Positions 1 through 9,205 of a DNA stretch of 64,000 bases are shown piece by piece. The translations under genes and the position numbers were made by a program. Source of the DNA: Anisodus tanguticus (taxonomy: Eukaryota > Streptophyta > Magnoliopsida > Solanales > Solanaceae); assembly GCA_034509755.1 (NCBI GenBank), contig CM067541.1, forward strand, positions 58,043,556 through 58,107,555, given 5' to 3'. The notes below the pieces were generated by a model. That model saw only the letters and a program-made list of their open reading frames with translations, was not told where the DNA came from and did no database searches. Position 1 is the stretch's first letter. Each line of letters starts with the position of its first letter.

Positions 1-112
1 CTGCAACGTGCAAGAGAGCAAAAAGGCTTATCGAAAACTTGATGGGAAAACATTGGCGGTTTAGTGGTTGAAGGATTTATGATGGATGTGGGAAAACAGT
101 GGCGGAATACAC
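1..112. other. Unassigned sequence left of the gypsy pol remnant
   Basis: No gene or repeat is recognisable here. The recognisable pol reading on the minus strand (a stretch reading YLFKQGHDQLVRRCIP in one frame) stops at about 112. What lies left of it does not continue into the expected integrase. This is either a truncation breakpoint of the retroelement or highly decayed element sequence. Confidence 0.35.
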
Positions 113-436
113 CTCCTCACTAACTGATCATGACCCTGTTTAAACAAATACGACTCAACCCATATGTAGAACCGCGAATCATGATAAAGCTTCTTCCTCT
201 GCTACATAGTAGTTTCTGGTGGGTAGATCTCACTCACTATCAAGTTCACAATATCAGCATACCATGGTACCTCTATAGCAGGAATAGCAAAAAATTGCTC
301 ATTAGGAAAAGCTTCTCTAATCTGCCCATTTTCAGCTACATGATCATGACTCCAATCTCGATAAGTGATCTGCAATTTGATTTTCAGTCCCTTTTCGATC
401 CTTGATTTCCACATCAAACTCCTGTAGTAGGAGTAT

Positions 437-1689
437 CTATGTAATGAGCCTCAGCTTCTCATCCTTACTAAAGAGATAACGGATAACAACATGATTCATA
501 TACACAATAACCCGAGTCCCCACAAGATAGGATCGAAATTTATCAAATGCATATACTACGACCAACAACTTTTTTTTAGTAACCGTATAATTCACATGAG
601 CAACATCAAGTGTCTTGCTGGCATAATATATGGAATGAAAAATCTTGTTCTTTCGCTGCCCCAAAACAGCTCCAACAACAATATAGCTTGCATCTCACAT
701 CAACTCGAACAAAAGACTCAAGTTAGGTGCAATCATTATCTGTGTAGTCACCATTCTCTTCTTAAGCTTGTCAAACGCCTTCAAATAAGCATCACTGATA
801 AACTTCACCTCTTTCTCTAGCAACTTACACATCAGACTTGATATTTTTGAGAAGTCCTTGATGAAGCGTCTATAGAATCCTGCATGACCCAAAAAACTGC
901 GCACATCCCTCACAGAAACAGGAGGTGAAAGTTTCTCAATTACCTTAACCTTTGCATGATCAACCTCTAAATCATTCTTTGACACTTTATGTCCAATGAC
1001 AATACCCTCCGGGATCATAATGTGACACTTTTCCCAATTTAGCACCAAGTTGGTATGTTCACATCTAGCAAGGACATGATTCAAAATTTTCAAACATGCA
1101 TAATTCTCTGAAGATTGAGAAATCATCCATGAAACTTCTACGAAATCCTCCACTATTTCAGAAAACATATGGCCGTCATACACCTTTGAAAAGTCGTTGG
1201 TGCATTATATAACTCAAACGACATTTGCTTGAAGGCGTATGTACCGTAAGGGCAAGTAAAAGTAGTATTCTCCTGGTCCTCTGGTGCAATAATAATTTGA
1301 TTATAGCCAGAGTATCCATCTAGAAAACAGTAGTACTCCTGTCCAGCCAATCTGTCTAACATCTGATCAATAAAGGGAATAGCGTAGTGATCCCTTCTAG
1401 TGGCCTCATTCAGCTTGCAATAGTCCATACATATTCTCCAACTTGTTACCGTTCTAGTTGGGATGAGCTCATTTTTGTCATTCGTCACCACTGTCATCCC
1501 TCCTTTCTTTGGGACACACTGTACTGGGCTCACCCATTTGTTGTCAGAAATGGGATAGATAATACGTGCATTAAGCCACTGGATTACCTCTTTCTTGACC
1601 ACCTCCTTCATCACCGGATTTAATCTTCTTTGGTGTTGAATGCTCGGTTTGTAGTCACCCTCCATCAGGATCTTGTGCATGCAAAACAC
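437..1689 (-). pseudogene. Gypsy reverse transcriptase and RNase H, frameshifted
   Basis: The reverse transcriptase part reads VSPVQCVPKKGGMTVV, then RICMDYCKLNEATRRDHYAIPFIDQMLDRL, then FLDGYSGYNQI at 1689-1153. After a frameshift the palm motif FMDDFSIF can be read only in another frame near 1140-1115. The thumb region (SFLGHAGFYRRFIKDFSKI) resumes in the 1183-695 reading. RNase H follows at 664-437 (YYASKTLDVAHVNYTVTKKKLL), where the usual YTDH is YMNH, so the catalytic Asp is lost. Several frameshifts and this substitution make the enzyme non-functional. Confidence 0.85.
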
Positions 1690-1956
1690 ATGGCTAATCC
1701 CTTGAATATCAGGTATCTGCCAACCAAGTGCTCTTCTTCAATGTTTTAAGACTTCTAGAGACTTACTTATTTCTGCATCATTGAGCTCAGCTGCCAATAT
1801 AACAGGTGAAGTTTCACATTCACCTAAGTACACATATTTGAGATACGTGGGAATAGGTTTCAACTCTAATTTCGGGGCCTCTTCTATTGATAGCTTGGGT
1901 GGTCGCCTAAGTGGTCTGTCAAGCGGCTCAATCTTCCCTTCTTGAACAAAAATACC

Positions 1957-2838
1957 TCATAGATCAATGATCTGCACTATCTCTACTGCCTCGGCGTCTC
2001 CAAAAATATAATCACCCACTAGAGCCCTCTCCAGTGGGTTGCTAGACGTAATGAGAGGTTTCTGGGTGTCATAATTCAATACAGTAATAGCTGACAACTT
2101 CTCATAGACCGTGGGCAACTTTAGGGCCTTGTGCACATTGAAAACCTCGACTTTATCATGTACCCTCATAGTTAGCTGTCCAACAGCAACATCAATTAAA
2201 GCTCTTCCTGTGGCCAAGAACGGACGCCCCAAAATAAATGGAACTTCCGGATCAGGCTAAAAGTCCAAAATAACAAAATCTGTCGAAAATATAAGTGACC
2301 CTACTTGCACCAATACTCCCTCAATAATCCCCTCAAGTCTTGCCAAAGATATGTCTGCAAGTTGCAGAATTATAGTAGTGGGTCTTGGGCTTCCCAATCC
2401 CAGCTTCCCGAACATGGACGATGGCATCAAATTTATACTAGCACCAAGATCGCACAGTGCTCGTGCAATGACCTGGTTTCCAATAGTAATCTCAATCTTG
2501 AAACTTTCGGGATCCTTCAGCTTAGTGGGCAACCTATTTTGAATACGAGATGTGCACTCTTCAGTAAGTGCAACTGTGGTATACTCTGTAAATCGGCTCT
2601 TGTTTCTGATTTTTCTGATTACCACCCCAACTGAAATTTGGATGATTCCTCCAGTTTGAGTTGTAAGTATTTTTGTACTGATTATTGTTATCTTGACCCC
2701 TGCCAGCATTTCCCACAAAGTAGATTGATGCAGGATTTGTAGGACACATATCAATTGTGTGGCCCTCTCCACATGTTGCATTGCTTGCACCTGTGGTTGG
2801 GTTTGTGCCATAGTAAGATTTTTGAATTCATTCCGCAT
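1957..2838 (-). pseudogene. Gypsy gag linker and aspartic protease fragment
   Basis: Two minus-strand readings (2838-2257 and 2232-1957) together cover the retropepsin region. The catalytic-type motif reads CDLGASINLMPSSMFGKLGLG, with D-L-G in place of D-S/T-G as is common in this lineage. A later block reads MGRPFLATGRALIDV, the conserved protease C-terminal region. An overlapping frame at 2749-2561 holds the Asn-rich YKNTYNSNWRNHPNFSWGG linker typical of the gag C-terminus. The break near 2240 is a stop, so the polyprotein is not continuous. Confidence 0.8.
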
Positions 2839-2942
2839 AGCCGCAATCTGTGCCGATGTGCCATATAATTGTCCTTTTCAATCACTCCAGTTGACTTCTT
2901 AGGAGTACTCATGCTCATGTCACATTGCCAATTCAGATTGCT

Positions 2943-3407
2943 TTAAGAAAATCTGTTCAAGAAAATAAAAAGTTCATCATAGCTCATATCAAAAGCTTTC
3001 CCTCGTGGTGCAGAGTCTAATAATATCTTTGTATGAGCATCCAGACTCTCAATAAAAGTATGTGCTAAAACTTCGTTAGGCTGATGATGATGAGGACAAT
3101 CTCTGAGAAAAGCCTTGAACCTTTTCCATGCTTGATATAAGCTTTCTCCTTCTTTCTGCCTGAATGACATGATTTCACTCCTTAGCCTTGTTGTCTTCCC
3201 AGATGGAAAGAATTTTGTTAGAAATTTACTAGCCAGATCATCCCAAGTAGTGATAGAATCTGCAGGTTTTGCCAATAACCAGTTCTTTGCTTCCCCGATC
3301 AGAGAAAATGGGAATAGCGTAAGTCTCACATAATCCGTAGTTATCCTAGTAGGATCCTCATACCTTAATCTTGAGAATTGTCTGATGGAGTAAAGTAGTT
3401 GAGTCAT
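2943..3407 (-). pseudogene. Gypsy gag fragment
   Basis: The 154-residue reading matches the retrotransposon gag family (capsid-like). Visible hallmarks are LFPFSLIGEAKNWL, a WDDLASKFLTKFFP block, and a region around SFRQKEGESLYQAWKRFK. It lies in the expected place between the LTR/leader and the protease. The upstream part of gag has diverged, and the reading does not continue in frame into protease, so it is a remnant. Known family role: gag coats the element RNA in virus-like particles. Confidence 0.85.
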
Positions 3408-3753
3408 AGGATGTTTTGGTAGGTTTGCGGATGCTCGATGTCACATGTCCCACGAGAGGCACTGCAACATCTCGCACAATTGTTCGTGGTGCGTTTGCGT
3501 TAGCTGCCATGTTCACTGGTAGTTCAACTAAAGCATGCTAGTTGTCAAATAGATTCACTTCCCTCCTGTGCCGGTGAAAGTACCGTTTCGGCTCAGGTTT
3601 GAATTCTTCATGATTGTTTTGACTTGCAGCCCTTCACATTCGATTGTAGTAACATCTAAGATCAAGATGTTAGCACTTGAATAACTAAAGTAGTAATAGA
3701 TATTTCTAATAAAACCGTTAATTTCTAAGTCCCCGGCAAATGCGCCAAAAACT

Positions 3754-5290
3754 TGTTGCTCCCAACGCACACGCAAGTATACGCGGTCGACAAGTAATAT
3801 AGTGACTAATATAGTCGGATATTGTACCCATAGAGACTTATGATCAACAATTAAATTAGAATATTTTACTACCACTAATTATGCAAGTATTGAAGAAAGA
3901 AGTGTTTGTTTTATATGCTATTGCTAAAATAAAACTAATAATTAAACAAGTAACGATTCGTCGCAAACGTTGGTTTCAAACTTAGTTGTGTTCACAGAGA
4001 TTAAAGCATTCCAAGGTTAGACACAATTTGTAATCATGTATTGCATTCACTTTCGCTGACGTATTTTCTCTATCGAATTATTGATTGACAATGTTAATAT
4101 TATGACTACGAATCTCTCGAGTCCTCTAGTCGCCTATTCGTATTACTTTCAAGCCTATATCTCTATGGTCATGCACATTAACACGAATGCATTTATATTT
4201 CCTGTATTTCAACCAAGTAGGGCGAACTTGGTATATCTTTATCTTAGACGCTAATCCGCTCCCCGATGTTCAGGGTTAAAATCCTACTCTATTCAATCTT
4301 TGTTCTATTTATTCTACTGGCCACGAAGCAGTAAAATAGTCTAGCACAAGATCAAATAAGCAATTCATAAGATAGAAACAATAACGTCAACCCAAGTTCA
4401 TACGACAACAATCATGAGTTGGCCATAACCCTAGAACAAAGGAGATTAGCCGCTCATAGTTTGATTACAATCACTAGAAGTCATGTTCGATCTTAAGAAA
4501 AGATGAAAGAATTAAAGTAAAATAGGTACCAAACAAAGAATAGCCTTAGCCCTTGCTCTCTCTTAAATAATATGTCCGACCCCTCTAAAAACGACCTAGG
4601 AGTCTATTTATAGTGTTTTGAAATAACCCTAAAAAACTAGTCGAAAACGGAGTTGGTCTTAAAACGTGATGCCTTTTGGACACTGGAGCTCGCTAGGCGA
4701 GGCTTAAAGCGAGATTGAGTCTCGCTCTAGCCTTCGCTGGGCGAGCTGTGTAGCCCAGTTTAGACTTGGAAAAATTTCCATCTCATGGCAATTGGACCAA
4801 CTGTTTCGCGGGGCGAGAAGTATGGCGAGAAAACTACTCGCCCCAGGCTTCGCTTAGCGAGGATGGTTGTCCATTATGTACTTAGCCAAAATCTTGCATC
4901 TCTCCTTTTCGACTGCTCTTCTCGCTGGGTGAGGAGTATAGCGAGACAACTCCATTCCCCAGACTTCGCTCAGCGAGGGTGGTAGCCCAATTTGCACTCT
5001 TGCCATTTTTCTACAAACTCCTTTTGGTCCTCGTAGCTCGGTAAGCAAGCATTATGGCGAGCTCTTCGCTCGCTCCAGCCTTTGCTTGGCGAGGAGCATG
5101 GACCGTTCACACTTGGACGAATGCTTCATCTCATTTTGACTCCAAATCGTCGTATTTTTCACGTTAAGTACCTAGATGCGGCAAGAACACACATCAGTTC
5201 ATAATGCAAGAATTAACATAAGTTAGGCGTCTCTAAACAAAGTAAAACATGGGTAGAATATGGCGGTTAGGCGTATAAATACACCTAACA
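3754..5290 (-). repeat. 5' LTR of the gypsy element
   Basis: The LTR is bounded on the plus strand by tgttgctccc at 3754 and by ...cacctaaca at 5290. On the element strand these are the usual TG start and CA end. It is followed inward by the primer binding site. At about 1.54 kb it is long, which fits Athila/Tat elements. It contains a GC-rich run of imperfect tandem units at about 4688-5100. The second LTR is outside the window or lost, so LTR identity and target duplication cannot be checked. Confidence 0.75.
4685..5100. repeat. Imperfect tandem units with GCGAG/CTCGC palindromes inside the LTR
   Basis: Four degenerate units begin near 4688, 4809, 4921 and 5034, about 112-121 bp apart. Each unit carries a ctcgctnggcgag-like inverted motif, a second gcgag copy about 20 bases on, and a closing tcgcttagcgagg-like block. 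Local GC content is far above the surrounding LTR. The units have diverged from one another, so the array is not recent. Confidence 0.6.
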
Positions 5291-6308
5291 TTTCCTATTA
5301 CCTACTCTGAATGAATGAATTCCTCAAGAAGCATTATCAGATAATCTTTTTGTAACTGTTGTTTTTGTTTGTTGTAGAAAATCTATATGCTCGTTGTTGG
5401 TTGCTCTTTCTAGTAGTTACTGGAAAGGGTAGTTTCAATACCTGGAGATATAACAAATAAAATTGCAAGCTAACACTTTGCTTAAGGGATTTTTTGAGTT
5501 CAATCCACCAAATGTAAACCTGGCGATTTCCTCATAGGTTGCAAGTGTTCCTAACGAACAACTTAAACCTGCGAAACAACTGAATTCCTGCGGACTAATG
5601 CTTCCATGCTTGGGGATTGGCTTTGACTTCAATAATTACACTATTATCTACTTGAAGCTCAAATTACAAGAATGTATGTTAGAACAATGTGTTAATTAAT
5701 ATACTTCCATCATTGTGTTGAATTCAAATCTTGACACTGGAAGCCCAACCCTAAGTCATGAACTATTCATGGCCACTATTGTGCTGGCAAAATGATATCT
5801 TAATCTTTATTCTTAAGATGCCAGGTGACATGATATATTTCGCAAAAGAGTTCTGGATGATTCTTTTTCTTGTCTTCTTTTAATATGTACAAGTTCTGCA
5901 AACAAGTTCTGGATAAATCTGTTAACGATCATTTGTTCTTATGATGAGCGTAGTTGAAACTTGAAACTATGCTTTCAGGGAAGTTTGTTTTGCTGAAATA
6001 TGGTACTCCCACCGTCCCAATTTATGTGAAGGTGTTTGACTGAGCACGAAGTTTAAGAATGAAAGAAAGACTTTTGAAACTTGTAGTCTGAAACAATAGA
6101 TATTTGTGTGGTAAATCATTCGTAAGGATAAATGAGAAGTTTAAAGTTAAATTGTTACTAATTATAGAAAAGTGTCATTCTTTTTGGGATTGACTAAAAA
6201 GGAAAGAGTGTCACATAAATTGGGAGAGAGAGAGAGTAGTTGACATGATGATTTTAGGGAAGTTTGCCCTGCCGACTTATGATATAGCTCTCTTTTATGC
6301 ATCCTCAG
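5291..6308. other. Partial CHIP intron between the LTR and the first visible exon
   Basis: About 1 kb without a recognisable TPR exon. Apart from the Stowaway-like MITE at 6006-6236 I see no coding signal. Since exon 6309 begins with an in-phase acceptor, this stretch must be intron of the CHIP gene. Confidence 0.6.
6006..6236. mobile_element. Stowaway-like MITE
   Basis: Terminal inverted repeats read ctcccaccgtcccaatttatgtga at the left (first 20 bases most conserved) and tcacataaattgggagagag at the right. They are flanked by TA at 6004-6005 and 6237-6238, the target site of Tc1/mariner-type Stowaway elements. The element is about 231 bp with no coding capacity and lies in a CHIP intron. 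Confidence 0.8.
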
Positions 6309-7109
6309 GCATTAGACCTTGGAAGAGGTGCGAATCCTGGAAGATACATTGTTGAAGAGATCTGGGAAGAGCTTGCGAAAGCAAAATACATGGAGTGGGA
6401 GCATGAATCTACAAGGCGCTCCTGGGAGCTTCAGAACTTGAAGTAATGGCTCTTCTTATGTCGCTTATAAATTTCTGTTTTGTTGGATTGTTATACCAAT
6501 TACATAGGTAGTCTCCCCATTATTTTTCTTGTGTATGTGCCTCAGAGAATCCTGTGAGTCAGCTCTCAAGGAGAAACATGTGCTTGCTAGTTTTCAGACG
6601 GAAGGGCACAAAGATGAAAACTCTCTTCCGAAGCAATTGGAAGCTATTGGCGGGGTTTTCATGAAAGCTGCAGCAGATGATACTCCAACTGAGGTGAGCA
6701 TTCGAGCATATTCATCGTATTCATTTCTCCCTTCCGTAAGCAAGTGTAGTTGTATTACCCTTTGACACTAATTGAAAATTCATAGGTTCCTGATTACTTG
6801 TGTTGTAATATCACTCTTGATATTTTTCGCGACCCTGTCATTACTACCAGTGGGTTTACATACGAGCGGGCTGTTATCCTTGACCATTTGCAGAAGGTAA
6901 CATTTGTTTCTCATCACCTTATGCATGTCAGCTTTGTTTTCCATTTTGTTTGTTTTTTTATATTCTCGAGCATTACAATTTAGGTGGGCAAATTTGATCC
7001 GATCACGCGAGAACCACTTTATCCATCCCAGTTGGTGCCAAATCTGGCCATAAAGGAAGCTGTACGTGCATTTTTGGATAGGCATGGCTGGGCATACAGG
7101 ATAGAGTAA
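6309..7109 (+). CDS. CHIP: CHIP-type co-chaperone E3 ubiquitin ligase, last four exons (partial)
   Basis: The exons are 6309-6442, 6546-6693, 6786-6896 and 6984-7109 (stop TAA). All junctions are GT-AG and phases join cleanly. The first visible exon starts ALDLGRGANPGRY and matches the end of the third TPR and the helical linker (WEELAKAKYMEWEHE). The last two exons encode the complete U-box: VPDYLCCNITLDIFRDPVI, TYERAVILDHL, GKFDPITREPLYP and LVPNLAIKEAVRAFL. The protein ends WAYRIE. In the known family, TPRs bind the EEVD tails of Hsp70/Hsp90 and the U-box recruits an E2 to ubiquitinate clients in the cytosol. The N-terminal TPR exons are absent. The decayed gypsy element sits immediately 5', so either an intron was enlarged by the insertion and the TPR exons lie left of the window, or the gene is truncated. 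The open frame across all four exons favours an intact gene. Confidence 0.9.
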
Positions 7110-7514
7110 ATTTCTCATTGGTATGATCTATATCATCTGATGCTTCTCCTTGGTGGTGCTAGTGAAACCAAGAACAGAGCCAGAGAGAAGGGAGGATGCA
7201 TCTTTTGGTGCGAATCATCTAGCTAACAGCTTCCAGTATGATTCAATATTAACAAGGTTTCTTGTGTAATTCATGTTAATCACAGTTGTACAGTGTAATG
7301 CTTTTGTAATTGGCTCGTTGATCTTCATCAATTTTACTGCAAAACATCACCAGCTTTTTGTAAGATGTTACAGTGACACTGTTAATCAAATGAAACAATA
7401 GTTTTTTGGCAATACAATGTCTTCTGGTGTGAAAGAAATTGACAAACTTGAACTAGCTTCTGACGTGATTTTGCAATATGTTCTCCATAATTATAGGCAG
7501 AAAAGAGGAGAGCT
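7110..7514. other. CHIP 3' UTR and spacer
   Basis: No further open coding sequence is supported. An AT-rich 3' flank follows the stop codon, consistent with a 3' UTR and downstream spacer. Confidence 0.5.
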
Positions 7515-7530
7515 AAAGCTGCATTCCCTA

Positions 7531-7818
7531 CACTCAAGAGTGTGGCCTAGCCTTGGTGGACCGAGTTACCTGTTACTTGTTGTTGGTGGGAGGTGGCAGG
7601 TATCCTGTGGAATTAGTCAAGGTGTGTGCAAGCTGGTTCAGTCTCAAATCTCAACAGAGGCAAAAATACCTAGTAGAAAGTGGTTGAGAATCATGAGATT
7701 TCAGGCTCAAATCTCAACGGAGGCAAAAATACTTGGTGATTTTTTCCATCTGTCCAAACTTTGGCGGACAATTACGAGGTGCATGCAAGCTTGTTCAGTC
7801 ACCACGATTATTAAAACA
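7531..7818 (+). mobile_element. Composite TS-like SINE with 16-bp target duplication
   Basis: The insert is flanked by near-perfect 16-bp direct repeats (7515-7530 and 7819-7834, aaagctgcatNcccta). It contains SINE blocks resembling the tRNA-Lys-derived TS family of Solanaceae: gtggcctag, ccttggtgg, gtgggaggtggcaggtatcc, gtggaattagtcaaggtg, and ctcaaatctcaacagaggc. The order is scrambled: a 5' head fused to a 3' half, then two copies of the ctcaaatctcaac(a/g)gaggcaaaaatac block, then a second 3' half. A single target duplication around both halves suggests that one chimeric transcript was inserted. The 147-residue reading across it is SINE-derived and not a gene. Confidence 0.75.
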
Positions 7819-7834
7819 AAAGCTGCATACCCTA

Positions 7835-9205
7835 TATTTCTCATTTATTACAGTTACTGATTGCAATCTACTATGAAAACAACGCCTCAAAGTCCTGTCA
7901 CATTTTCCTTCACAAATCACAATCCATGCAACATTGAGAGTTCTGCTTGCTCCATCTACTAAGCATATATAGATAGTTATTAAGAGTGTCAAATTTAGCC
8001 CATGAAAGTCTCATCCATCCAACTCATTCAAATTTGTGTGAGTTAAACTCAGTATATATTCATTGATTGGTCAATTTGGGCATACCAAATTCACCTATCT
8101 AAAAGCCTGGGTTAGTATACATGCTGTGATCCTAATTTATCGAGAAAAAAATATGCTTTTTCACCAGCTCTGGATGAAATCACACCCTTCCCCTTGAGTC
8201 AAAAATTTTAGACAAGAAAGGAATCGTATTTTGTATATTATAAATGAACAGACTACTTATGGATCTAAGGAGTTACGAAATCCACAGAACACTTCCATCA
8301 AATAGTGAAAGTGTAAATAAACAAAAAATAAAGCGTCATAAAGTCCCTGAATTTTGACCCTTTGCGTAACCCAACCCCTCAAAGAGAGGCTATATGAACT
8401 TTACTAAGGGCACTTTCAGCTTCTACAAATACCCTAAAGTGAAGCAGGCCAAAGAGCCAACAACAACTCCACAACTCCTCTTGAAAGGGCAAAAAATAAT
8501 TAAATAAATGTTGCCTTATGGGATCTCTTGAAAAATACATTATCCATTCAACCCCCTTTTCTTTCTACTATTTTCCATTTAAATATTTCCTCCAGCTCAA
8601 TGTTGTTAAATACTGCTACAGCCTTTAGGCCACTTGTCGACAATCTTCTCATGTATGTATTTCTAACTTTTTAAAATAATTTAGCGCCCAAATTTACTGA
8701 TTCAGTTAATCTCGATTTGTTTAGTTAAGAAATTTTTATCATCGAAAGACAAAAAAGGGGAGACCAGCTAGTCATAATCTTGTTTTATGATCTACAGTGA
8801 AAAAATACGTGAAAAAAGAAAAGGTTCAATTGCTCACTCTTGTTTTGTGTTTTGGATGCTTAAAAACTAAGCAGAAACTTGCAAATAGCTCTGGGATGAA
8901 AGCAGAAACAACTGCAACAAACAAGATATAAGAAAAGATACCTCAACCAAATACGTCATGAAAATGTTCCTTAAAAGCTACAAACGATTACAAGGATGAT
9001 AATAATTGAAAAATGCATATTGCATCAGTTTCAGGCTCCCTCTGCAGCTGATAGTCAAAATTAAACTTTTTCTCGAGCCAAGACATATTTCTTGAGCTTT
9101 AGAACCGAAAGATTTGACATTTTCTGTCAGAACTAACGAAAGGGGCTTGTCCTAGTCCTGTCCTATGTGCATCTTAATGGAACTTTTTCATTGCTCATTC
9201 ACAGA
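7835..9205. other. Spacer between the SINE and the poly-His gene
   Basis: AT-rich, with no convincing coding signal on either strand. The right end (about 8950-9205) probably holds the 3' UTR of the minus-strand gene that stops at 9206. Confidence 0.5.

Larger units (their letters stand above)
113..5290 (-). mobile_element. Ty3/gypsy LTR retrotransposon, Athila/Tat type, decayed and 3'-truncated
   Basis: Read on the minus strand the order is 5' LTR (5290-3754), primer binding site, leader, gag (about 3407-2943), a zinc-knuckle-like linker, protease (about 2600-1957), reverse transcriptase (1689 to about 840), RNase H (about 780-437) and the start of the RNase H/integrase linker to about 113. 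The primer site just inside the LTR (minus strand TGGCGCATTTGCCGGGGA, about 3747-3730) closely resembles the TGGCGCC(A/G)TTGCCGGGGA site typical of Athila/Tat elements. The gag linker has the WRNHPNFSW motif common in this lineage. Pol is split by several frameshifts and stops, so the element is dead. No integrase core and no 3' LTR are in the window. The tandem order of LTR, PBS, gag and pol with one orientation argues for a single insertion that lies directly upstream of the CHIP exons. Confidence 0.88.

Noticed and set aside
4685..5100. CRISPR-like spaced repeat pattern
   Set aside because: Units are long, diverged and lie in an LTR of a plant retroelement. Repeat and spacer sizes do not fit, and this is a plant nuclear genome.
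7417..7860. 147-codon open reading on the plus strand
   Set aside because: Most of it lies in the composite SINE and its duplicated blocks. It has no domain or splice structure.
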